A stretch of 64,000 nucleotides of DNA from Dryocola sp. LX212 (GTDB lineage Bacteria > Pseudomonadota > Gammaproteobacteria > Enterobacterales > Enterobacteriaceae). How positions within the stretch are numbered: the first letter of the stretch is position 1; every line of letters starts with the position of its first letter. The notes under the pieces are model-generated. The model was not told where the DNA came from. It was given only the letters and a program-made list of their open reading frames with translations, and did no database searches. The stretch spans positions 3,162,001 through 3,226,000 of the forward strand of contig CP167917.1 of the NCBI GenBank assembly GCA_041504365.1, written 5' to 3'. This document shows positions 1-6,820 of the stretch, piece by piece. The position numbers were made by a program, and so were the translations under genes.

Positions 1-822
1 GGTCGTCGGGTCGATAACGTGCGACAAGCGTTTGCCATCCAGCTCGTAGTAATTGCGGTAGCTGCCCGAGGTGCTGATCCCGTGACCGTTCAGATCGACC
101 ACCGCCTGTACGGCGTTTTCCCGGTCGGTCGGTTTCTGAATCGCCACGCGCCAGGCCTTGCCGTCCGGGTTAGTGCCACGCGTCACCACCGCTCCACCGA
201 CGGAAACCAGATAGCGGCCAATGCCGTTTTGCTCCATCAGGCGCGCCAGGTGGTCTGCAGCGTACCCCTCCCCTACGGTTGAGAGATCGACATACAGACC
301 CGGCAGATTTTTTTGCAGCCACTGCTCGCCTGCCTGATTAATCACTTTCAGGTGCTGCAGGCCGGTCAGTGCCCTTGCCGCGGCAATCTGAGCTTGGTCC
401 GGCGTCTTCACCGGCTGTTTATCCGGGCCGAACCCCCACAGGTTAACCAGCGGACCAACCGTAATATCCATTGCGCCATCGGTTTTCGCGCCAATTCGCA
501 GCGAGAGCGTCACGATGTCGCTCATCCCTTCGCTGACCCGGTAAGGTTCGGTACTGCGGGACTGGTTAAAACGCGACAGCGCGGAATCTGATTTATAAGT
601 CGACAGCAGGCGGTCGTCGGCGTCCAGCTGAGCCTGAATTTTCGCGCGTAGCTCGCTCTGGCGGGTTTTATCGACGCCTGCCAGGCTGGCACGCCAGAAG
701 GTGCCCATGGTTTTACCTTCCAGCACCATACCCGTGCTTTCTTTGGCTGGCTGATTATCGCACCCGGCAAGTACAAGAAGTGCCACGGCGAACAGGCCAC
801 GGCGAAGCAATTGTCGTTCCAT
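1..822 (-). CDS. apbE: FAD:protein FMN transferase ApbE, 3' end cut by window edge
   Basis: Periplasmic lipoprotein flavin transferase that attaches FMN covalently to threonine residues of target proteins such as Rnf/Nqr subunits. The reading frame is open for 274 codons from the ATG at 822 to the left edge, so the C-terminal part (about 75 residues by comparison with E. coli ApbE) is missing. It begins with a short basic segment, a hydrophobic stretch and a lipobox (LAGC, Cys about residue 21), as expected for a lipoprotein. Conserved family blocks are visible: GKTMGTFWRA near residue 37, GAMDITVGPLVNLWGFGP near 115, and DLSTVGEGYAADHLA near 175. It lies immediately downstream of ompC on the same strand, as in E. 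coli, with a terminator hairpin between them. Confidence 0.96.
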   Translation of the reverse strand, partial: MERQLLRRGLFAVALLVLAGCDNQPAKESTGMVLEGKTMGTFWRASLAGVDKTRQSELRAKIQAQLDADDRLLSTYKSDSALSRFNQSRSTEPYRVSEGMSDIVTLSLRIGAKTDGAMDITVGPLVNLWGFGPDKQPVKTPDQAQIAAARALTGLQHLKVINQAGEQWLQKNLPGLYVDLSTVGEGYAADHLARLMEQNGIGRYLVSVGGAVVTRGTNPDGKAWRVAIQKPTDRENAVQAVVDLNGHGISTSGSYRNYYELDGKRLSHVIDPTT

Positions 823-911
823 TGGTGTCTTTCTCCAGTTCTGAGGCGCAAGAGTATACCAAAAGGGGAAAGGGATGAGGCAAAGCGGAAGTTTTGTTGA
901 GCTTACAGAAA

Positions 912-940
912 GAACAAAGGCGCCCTGAGGCGCCTTTGAC
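912..940 (-). terminator. ompC terminator hairpin
   Basis: A 9-bp perfect stem (AAAGGCGCC/GGCGCCTTT, 916-924 and 929-937) with a 4-base loop lies 15-40 bases beyond the ompC stop codon. On the minus strand it is followed by a T-rich tail, as in a Rho-independent terminator. Confidence 0.85.
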
Positions 941-954
941 AACGAATGTCGGAC

Positions 955-2049
955 TTAGAACTGGTAAACCAGACCCAGTGCAACGATATCGTCGGTACCT
1001 ATGCTAGAAGCGCGGGTGAAATCGTTTTCGTCCAGCAGGTTGATTTTGTAATCAACATAGGTGGACATGTTTTTGTTGAAGTAGTAAGTCGCGCCAACAT
1101 CAACATATTTCAGCAGGTCCTGATCGCCGTAACCTTCGATGTCCTTACCTTTGGACTGCAGGTAAGCCACGGAAGGACGCAGACCGAAGTCAAACTGGTA
1201 CTGAGCAACAACTTCGAAGTTCTGTGCTTTGTTAGCAAAGCCCAGGTCGCCTGCGCGAGTTGCGTTGTAGGTCTGAGTGAACTGAGTTGCCAGGTAAACG
1301 TTGTTCGCGTCGTATTTCACGCCGCCGGTGTAAGTTTCAGCACGGTCACCTTCGCCAAGCAGCATTTCATTCTGGTCAGTCGTACGCTTGGAGCTGGCGA
1401 TTGCAGAACCTACGCTAAAGCCTTCGCCCAGATCGTAAGTCAGGGAGCCGCCGAAGCCGTCACCGTTCTGACGCTGTGCGCCACGGCCGTTGTTGGTCGC
1501 GCCGCCGCCTTCACCAGATGGACTGCCGTTTTTACCCTGGTACTGAAGAGCAAAGTTCAGGCCGTCAACCAGACCGAAGAAGTCGGTGTTACGGTAAGTA
1601 GCAACGCCGTTAGCACGGGATTGCAGGAAGTTGTCGGCACCGTATGTATCGCCGCCGAACTCTGGCAGAACATCGGTCCAGGAAGTTACGTCGTAAACAA
1701 CGCCGTAGTTACGACCGTAGTCGAAAGAGCCGTAGTCAGCAAAGCGCAGACCAGCAAACGCCAGACGAGTCCAGGAGTTGTTTTCGCTTTCAGCGCTGTT
1801 GCCCTGAATCTGGTATTCCCACTGACCGTAACCGGTCAGCTGGTCGTTTACCTGAGTTTCGCCTTTGAAGCCCAGACGCATATAAGTCTGGTCGCCGTCT
1901 GCGCCGTCGTCATCAGAGAAGTAGTGCAGGCCATCAACTTTACCGTACAGATCTAATTTGTTGCCGTCTTTGTTATAAATTTCGGCCGCATGAGCGGTGC
2001 CTGCTACCAGCAGAGCTGGAACCAGGAGGGACAGTACTTTAACTTTCAC
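955..2049 (-). CDS. ompC: Outer membrane porin OmpC
   Basis: Trimeric 16-strand beta-barrel porin for small hydrophilic solutes, 364 residues. A 21-residue signal peptide ends in AHA before mature [16 protein letters not shown]. The constriction loop L3 carries the porin motif PEFGGD, and the chain ends with the C-terminal phenylalanine (GLVYQF) recognised by the BAM machinery. Surface loops are strain-variable; one rich in Gly and Asn near residues 177-192 is characteristic of OmpC rather than OmpF. The start codon is GTG at 2049 (AACGTGAAAGTT), where E. coli has ATG; the SD-like GAGGG sits about 9 bases upstream. The MicF gene lies divergently upstream, which together with the OmpR sites fixes the identity as ompC. 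Confidence 0.97.
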   Translation of the reverse strand: MKVKVLSLLVPALLVAGTAHAAEIYNKDGNKLDLYGKVDGLHYFSDDDGADGDQTYMRLGFKGETQVNDQLTGYGQWEYQIQGNSAESENNSWTRLAFAGLRFADYGSFDYGRNYGVVYDVTSWTDVLPEFGGDTYGADNFLQSRANGVATYRNTDFFGLVDGLNFALQYQGKNGSPSGEGGGATNNGRGAQRQNGDGFGGSLTYDLGEGFSVGSAIASSKRTTDQNEMLLGEGDRAETYTGGVKYDANNVYLATQFTQTYNATRAGDLGFANKAQNFEVVAQYQFDFGLRPSVAYLQSKGKDIEGYGDQDLLKYVDVGATYYFNKNMSTYVDYKINLLDENDFTRASSIGTDDIVALGLVYQF

Positions 2050-2063
2050 GTTATTAACCCTCT

Positions 2064-2077
2064 GTTATATGCCTTTT
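2064..2077 (-). promoter_or_regulatory. Probable MicC pairing site in the ompC leader
   Basis: The ompC 5' leader on the minus strand contains AAAAGGCATATAAC, matching the E. coli ompC leader segment that pairs with the 5' end of the MicC sRNA. It lies 15-28 bases upstream of the start codon. The micC gene is not in this window, so regulation is inferred from conservation of the target. Confidence 0.5.
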
Positions 2078-2143
2078 TATATGCCACTGCTTACTGATTA
2101 GCCTCTAATCAGTCGGCGACACATTGTCCGAAACAAATCCAGA

Positions 2144-2217
2144 TTAATCCAACAAGAATATGATACTAAAACTATATAGATGTTTCAAACATCAATGCGG
2201 ATGTTTCAGGATGTGAA
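2144..2217 (-). promoter_or_regulatory. ompC promoter with three OmpR-binding sites
   Basis: On the minus strand, three segments resemble the E. coli ompC OmpR sites C1, C2 and C3. They lie at about 2199-2217 (TTCACATCCTGAAACATCC), 2177-2196 (containing TTTGAAACATCTA) and 2156-2176 (containing TTTTAGTATCATATTC). They are followed by a -10-like GATTAA at 2144-2149, with no good -35, as expected for an activator-dependent promoter. These sites probably serve micF as well. Confidence 0.8.
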
Positions 2218-2373
2218 TTTCAGGGAACTTTTTCTAGCACAAATAGCTAAAAACATAAGCACTAATAATCAAAAAACCATAAAAAAATAATAAAATCAAT
2301 TAATTACATAATCAACAAGCAAGTAGCACTGAATGACAAAATATTTTCACAATTAATCTATAAAATACTAACC

Positions 2374-2465
2374 GCTATCATCATTAACTTTATTTATTAC
2401 CGTCATTCAGCTCTGAATGCCTGTTTATTCCTATTAATGCCGGATGCTTGCATCCGGTTTTTTTT
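2374..2465 (+). ncRNA. micF: MicF antisense sRNA
   Basis: A 92-base match to E. coli MicF, the Hfq-dependent sRNA that base-pairs with the ompF leader and blocks its translation. The 5' pairing region, GCTATCATCATTAACTTT onward, is unchanged from E. coli as far as I recall for about 35 bases. Differences fall in the middle. The 3' end is a terminator with an 8-bp stem (CCGGATGC/GCATCCGG, 2440-2447 and 2450-2457) and eight Ts. A -10-like TAAAAT lies at 2361-2366. Divergent placement from ompC, with OmpR sites between, is the classical arrangement. Confidence 0.95.
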
Positions 2466-2715
2466 ACTCTTCTTTACGTAACTTTAATAGTTTTGTGCTA
2501 CGCGCTAAAAACATAACCACTATTAAGTAATCACCTGACGAAATAAAATTCCCACCATTGGCTATCAAGATAATTCTTAGGCGTGTTACTCTTTGAAAAC
2601 AATCTGTTCAGGACATTAAGCTGTACGCCTGCCGACCAATTAGTACAAAAAAGAGCATCAGGATGTCTTTTTGAACCTCTCGTCCAGGCGGCTTTTTCGA
2701 TGGCTTCTCAATAAC
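2466..2715. other. micF-rcsD spacer, nothing assigned
   Basis: About 250 bases between the MicF terminator and the presumed rcsD promoter. It is AT-rich at first and shows no convincing ORF, hairpin or known motif. An ORF reaching from 2671 into rcsD in another frame has no recognisable product and is treated as chance. Confidence 0.5.
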
Positions 2716-2744
2716 CTGGCAAAGTACAGTTTTGCCCGTATACT
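2716..2744 (+). promoter_or_regulatory. Candidate rcsD promoter
   Basis: A -35-like CTGGCA (2716-2721) and a -10 TATACT (2739-2744) are separated by 17 bases, about 160 bases before the rcsD start. This is the best sigma-70 match in the spacer; it is inference from sequence only. Confidence 0.5.
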
Positions 2745-2903
2745 CCATGTGTTTAAAACAGAGACGATGACGCCAACGCCCGTTAAAGGTATTCTACGGG
2801 CGGGTGCGTTTAATGCGTCCCTCACGGTTGCAGCGCCTGCGACAGGCAGGTGCCATGGTAAGTTTTCTTGAGTGGCGAGTTTTCGCCTGGTTACGCGCTA
2901 ATA

Positions 2904-5567
2904 ATGAGTCAGTCAGACGGCATGATCCCGAATAAATTTTCCCTCATCCCCGGCAATATCACGCGCTTCTTTCTGTTGTTGATCGTTGTGCTGCTTGTTG
3001 CTATGGGAGTGATGGTACAGAGCGCCGTTAACGCCTGGCTGAAAGACAAAAGTTACCAGATAGTCGACATCACCCATGCGCTACACAAACGTGTCGATAC
3101 CTATCGCTATGCCACATGGCAGATCTACGACAATATTGCGGCCACCCCGGCCTCATCGACGGGTGACGGTTTGCAGGAAACGCGCCTGCGCCAGGACGTT
3201 TACTATCTGGAAAAGCCCCGCCGTAAAACCGAAGCGCTGATTTTTGGCTCCCATGACAGCTCCACCCTTGAGATGACGCAGCGAATCTCCAGCTATTTGG
3301 ATACGCTCTGGGGCGCTGAAAGCAGCCCATGGTCAATGTATTATCTCAATGGCCAGGATAACAGCATGATCCTGGTCTCGACCCTGCCGCTGAAAGATCT
3401 CTCATCAGGCTTCAAAGAAACCGGCGTCGGCACCATCGTCGATTCCCGCCGGGCAGAGATGCTGCAGCAGGCCAATGCGCTGGATGAACGCGAAAGCTTC
3501 TCTCGCCTGCGCCGTTTGGCCTGGCAGAATGGGCACTACTTTACCCTGCGTACCACCTTTAACCAGCCGGGGCATCTGGCCACGGTTGTCGCCTTTGATC
3601 TGCCGATCAACGATCTTATTCCTCCTTCGATGTCTCTTGACAGCTTCCAGCTGGAACCCGATGACTCGCTTTCAGCGCCTCTGGCAACTGATAAAGAGGG
3701 CCCGGACAGCGTCACCATCAACTTTAATAGCGCTCGTATCGAGATAGCTTCCCCGCTGGCCAGCACGCATTTACGTCTGGTCTGGCAAGTGCCGTTTGGC
3801 ACACTGCTGATGGACACCCTGCAAAACATTTTGCTGCCGCTTCTGCTTAATATAGGGCTGCTGGCGCTGGCGCTGTTTGGCTTTACCACCTTCCGCCAGC
3901 AGGCCCCGCGCGCCGCTGAAACAACAGTGGGTGTCAGTAATGAACTGCAAACCCTGCGCGCATTAAATGAAGAGATTGTCGCCCTGCTGCCGCTGGGCCT
4001 GCTGGTGCATGACCTCGATGCCAACCGAACGGTGATCAGCAATAAAATTGCCGATCACCTGCTGCCGCATCTCAATCTGCAAAATATCATCGCTATGGCA
4101 GACCAGCATCAGGGCGTGATTCAGGCCACCATCAACAACGAACTCTATGAGATTCGCCAGTTCCGCAGCCAGATCGCGCCCCGCACGCAAATTTTTGTTA
4201 TCCGCGATCAGGACAGGGAAATCCTCGTTAATAAGAAGCTCAAACAGGCCCAGCGCCTGTATGAGAAGAATCAGCAGGGCCGTGTGGCCTTTATGCAACA
4301 CATCGGAGAAGCCTTGCAGTTACCGGTAAAAAACCTTGCAGAGAGTGCAGCAAAAATCAATACTCCGGAACACATCCATCTTGCGAATGAAGCACAAACT
4401 ATTATTCGCCTTGTTGATGAAATCCAGCTATTGAACCAGCTTGAAACCGATAGCTGGAAAATTAACGCCACGGAGTTTGCGATTCAGCCGCTGGTGGATG
4501 AAGTCGCGCTGGAGATGCTGCCGATCATAAAGCGTAAGGGTCTGCAACTGCTGATTAATAACCAGCTGCCGGCTGACGAGGTGCGTCATGGTGACCGTGA
4601 AGCGCTGCGCAAAATATTGCAGCTGCTGCTTCATTACTCCGTGACCACCACGCAGATTGGTAAAATAACGCTTGAGATATGTGAAGAAGAATCCGCGCCG
4701 GAGCGCCTGCTGTTCCGCGTGCTGGACACCGGAGAAGGCATCGGAAACGATGAAATCGACAACCTGCATTTCCCATTCCTCAACGAAACGAGTGAAGACC
4801 GCTACGGCAAAGCCCACGGCCTGACGTTTTATCTGTGCGATCAGCTTTCTCGTAAGCTTGGTGGACATCTCTCCATCAAGTCTCGCCAGGATATCGGCAC
4901 GCGTTACAATCTGCATGTTTTAATGACCGCAGAACCGCAGCCGGACGACCAGAATGAGAAACTGCTGGATGAAGTGGTGGCAATGCTGGATATTACATCC
5001 AACGAAGTGCGTCACATCGTCACCCGCCAGTTGGAAAACTGGGGTGCGGATTGCATCACGCCCGACGAAAGATTAGCCAGTCAAGAATTTGATATCTTCG
5101 TCACTGATAATCCGTCTAATCTTACATCTTCAGGCTTGCTTTTAAGCGATGATGAAAACGGAATGCGGAAAATAGGCCCTGGCCAGTTCCGGGTTAACTT
5201 TAATATCAGCGCGGCTTTGCAGGATGCGGTGCTAGGGCTGATAGAAGAGCAGCTGACGCGTGAAGAGTTGCCCGAGTCGCCGTCAGGCGGTGACGAAACC
5301 GCACAACTCCATGCCAGCGGCTATTACTCGCTGTTTGTCGACACGGTACCGGAAGACGTCAGTAGATTATATACTGAATCAGCAGCAAGCGATTTTGCTG
5401 CACTGGCGCAAACGGCGCACCGCCTTAAAGGCGTGTTTGCTATGCTAAATCTGGTACCGGGCAAGCAGTTATGTGAAACGTTAGAGCATCACATTCGCGA
5501 GAGTGATGTTGCCAACATACAAAAATATATCAGCGACATTGACGCTTACGTCAAAAGTTTGCTGTAG
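2904..5567 (+). CDS. rcsD: Phosphotransfer intermediate RcsD
   Basis: Inner-membrane phosphotransfer protein that relays phosphate from RcsC to RcsB in the Rcs envelope-stress pathway, 887 residues (E. coli 890). It has an N-terminal membrane segment (about residues 15-40), a long periplasmic domain, a second membrane segment near 305-330, a degenerate kinase-like region without a phosphoacceptor His, and a C-terminal HPt domain with the motif TAHRLKG, His about 839. The ATG at 2904 is preferred because it gives the family's length; an in-frame TTG at 2868 would add 12 unlikely residues, and the ATG at 2922 is a further alternative. rcsB follows after 16 bases. Confidence 0.97.
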   Translation: MSQSDGMIPNKFSLIPGNITRFFLLLIVVLLVAMGVMVQSAVNAWLKDKSYQIVDITHALHKRVDTYRYATWQIYDNIAATPASSTGDGLQETRLRQDVYYLEKPRRKTEALIFGSHDSSTLEMTQRISSYLDTLWGAESSPWSMYYLNGQDNSMILVSTLPLKDLSSGFKETGVGTIVDSRRAEMLQQANALDERESFSRLRRLAWQNGHYFTLRTTFNQPGHLATVVAFDLPINDLIPPSMSLDSFQLEPDDSLSAPLATDKEGPDSVTINFNSARIEIASPLASTHLRLVWQVPFGTLLMDTLQNILLPLLLNIGLLALALFGFTTFRQQAPRAAETTVGVSNELQTLRALNEEIVALLPLGLLVHDLDANRTVISNKIADHLLPHLNLQNIIAMADQHQGVIQATINNELYEIRQFRSQIAPRTQIFVIRDQDREILVNKKLKQAQRLYEKNQQGRVAFMQHIGEALQLPVKNLAESAAKINTPEHIHLANEAQTIIRLVDEIQLLNQLETDSWKINATEFAIQPLVDEVALEMLPIIKRKGLQLLINNQLPADEVRHGDREALRKILQLLLHYSVTTTQIGKITLEICEEESAPERLLFRVLDTGEGIGNDEIDNLHFPFLNETSEDRYGKAHGLTFYLCDQLSRKLGGHLSIKSRQDIGTRYNLHVLMTAEPQPDDQNEKLLDEVVAMLDITSNEVRHIVTRQLENWGADCITPDERLASQEFDIFVTDNPSNLTSSGLLLSDDENGMRKIGPGQFRVNFNISAALQDAVLGLIEEQLTREELPESPSGGDETAQLHASGYYSLFVDTVPEDVSRLYTESAASDFAALAQTAHRLKGVFAMLNLVPGKQLCETLEHHIRESDVANIQKYISDIDAYVKSLL

Positions 5568-5583
5568 CAAGGTAGCCTATTAC

Positions 5584-6234
5584 ATGAACAGTATGAACGT
5601 AATTATTGCCGACGACCATCCGATTGTCCTGTTCGGCATTCGTAAATCACTCGAGCAGATCGAGTGGGTGAATGTTGTCGGTGAGTTTGAAGATTCCACA
5701 GCACTTATCAATAACTTACCAAAATTAGACGCGCACGTGCTCATTACCGATCTCTCCATGCCTGGAGATAAATACGGCGATGGCATCACGCTGATTAAAT
5801 ACATCAAGCGTCACTTCCCATCAATTTCCATCATTGTGCTAACGATGAACAATAACCCGGCGATTCTAAGCGCCGTGCTGGATCTGGATATCGAAGGGAT
5901 TGTGCTGAAGCAAGGCGCACCAACCGATCTGCCTAAAGCGCTGGCCGCTCTGCAGAAAGGCAAGAAATTCACGCCGGAGAGCGTCTCCCGCCTGCTGGAG
6001 AAAATCAGCGCTGGCGGTTACGGCGACAAGCGTCTGTCGCCTAAAGAGAGCGAAGTGCTGCGCCTGTTCGCGGAGGGTTTCCTGGTCACAGAGATTGCCC
6101 GTAAGCTGAACCGCAGTATCAAAACCATCAGTAGTCAGAAAAAGTCAGCGATGATGAAACTGGGCGTTGAGAACGATATTGCCCTGCTGAACTATCTCTC
6201 CTCGGTAAGCCTGTCTCCGGCTGACAAAGACTAA
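5584..6234 (+). CDS. rcsB: Response regulator RcsB
   Basis: DNA-binding regulator of capsule, motility and envelope genes, acting as a homodimer or with RcsA and other partners. 216 residues, as in E. coli. The receiver domain has the acidic pair D10/D11, the phosphoacceptor D56 (LITDLSMPG) and K109 (LKQGAP). A LuxR-type helix-turn-helix spans about 150-205 (LSPKESEVLRLFAEGFLVTEIA). The start at 5584 gives MNSMNVIIADDHP, matching the family; an upstream in-frame extension to 5503 overlaps rcsD and is rejected. It is probably transcribed with rcsD, and in E. coli also from a promoter inside rcsD. Confidence 0.98.
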   Translation: MNSMNVIIADDHPIVLFGIRKSLEQIEWVNVVGEFEDSTALINNLPKLDAHVLITDLSMPGDKYGDGITLIKYIKRHFPSISIIVLTMNNNPAILSAVLDLDIEGIVLKQGAPTDLPKALAALQKGKKFTPESVSRLLEKISAGGYGDKRLSPKESEVLRLFAEGFLVTEIARKLNRSIKTISSQKKSAMMKLGVENDIALLNYLSSVSLSPADKD

Positions 6235-6243
6235 CTTCTTCTG

Positions 6244-6270
6244 AGCCCCCTCTCCCGGGGGCTGTTTCTT
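6244..6270 (+). terminator. rcsB terminator
   Basis: Stem AGCCCCC/GGGGGCT (6244-6250, 6257-6263) with a 6-base loop, followed by GTTTCTT, starting 9 bases after the rcsB stop codon. Confidence 0.8.
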
Positions 6271-6820
6271 ATATGGCGGCGATTTAAGCCCGACCCAACA
6301 TCCTCGCGTCAACTTCTATGAATGGCCCATCTCCGGCGTCGCTGTAGGTTTCAAAGCGATGCGTTTTCCGAAGTTATTTCTGGCTTAAAGCGACACCCTG
6401 TTCCCGGCTTAAATCGCTCCGGTTTTTGCCCTTCAGGCAGGGTCACGTTGTCGGGAACAACGTGAGAGAGCGATCGTCGGACAAAATAGTGAAGCATTTT
6501 GAACAACGCTTGCGTTGGCCACGAAGTGGTTCGGCACAAAGTGCCGAATAAACGAATCGCGAACGACCCTGCATGTTGGGTTAAAACCGGAGTTTACCGC
6601 TTCAGCGGCGATTTATTTGCCGGGCGCCGGGGTCGTCAGGGGGATGGCGTAATCCCCATGACACGTTCACCGTTAACAACGGTTACAGAGATAAACAGAC
6701 GTTAAGGTGAACGGAATGGCAACGGAGATATCAGAGTTCACTCTGACTGATTGCCAGAGTGAGTTGTGACTAAGAGACAACTCCTGCGGGAGGGGAAGCC
6801 TTTGGCTTTACATCCCGCGC
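6271..6820. repeat. Hairpin-dense non-coding stretch between rcsB and rcsC
   Basis: 550 bases without a convincing gene. Consecutive short palindromes run through 6441-6746: TCACGTTGT/ACAACGTGA (6443-6465), CAAAAT/ATTTTG (6482-6501), CAACG/CGTTG (6504-6517), CCAC/GTGG (6519-6529), TTCGGCAC/GTGCCGAA (6530-6548), CCGC/GCGG (6597-6608), GGGGAT/ATCCCC (6640-6657), ACCGTT/AACGGT (6669-6683), TCAGAG/CTCTGA (6731-6746). Next to the rcsC stop, a nested hairpin (GCGGGA outer, AAGCC inner, about 6787-6818) may end rcsC transcription. An inverted match, CCCAACAT (about 6293) against ATGTTGGG (about 6573), brackets part of it. Origin unknown; it looks like an inserted structured repeat. Confidence 0.6.

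Noticed and set aside
522-851. 109-codon ORF at the apbE start
   Set aside because: Frame-shifted shadow of apbE; the true frame runs from 822 off the left edge with clear ApbE motifs.
946-1956. Long 336-codon ORF opposite ompC
   Set aside because: Antisense shadow of ompC, produced by its codon usage; no homology or SD recognised.
2671-2871. 66-codon ORF before rcsD
   Set aside because: TTG start, no family recognised, overlaps the rcsD promoter; likely chance.
6351-6539. 62-codon minus-strand ORF in the hairpin element
   Set aside because: Translation runs through the palindromes and gives no recognisable protein.
6271-6820. CRISPR array or ERIC element
   Set aside because: The palindromes differ from one another and have no regular spacing, and the sequence does not match the ERIC consensus as I recall it.
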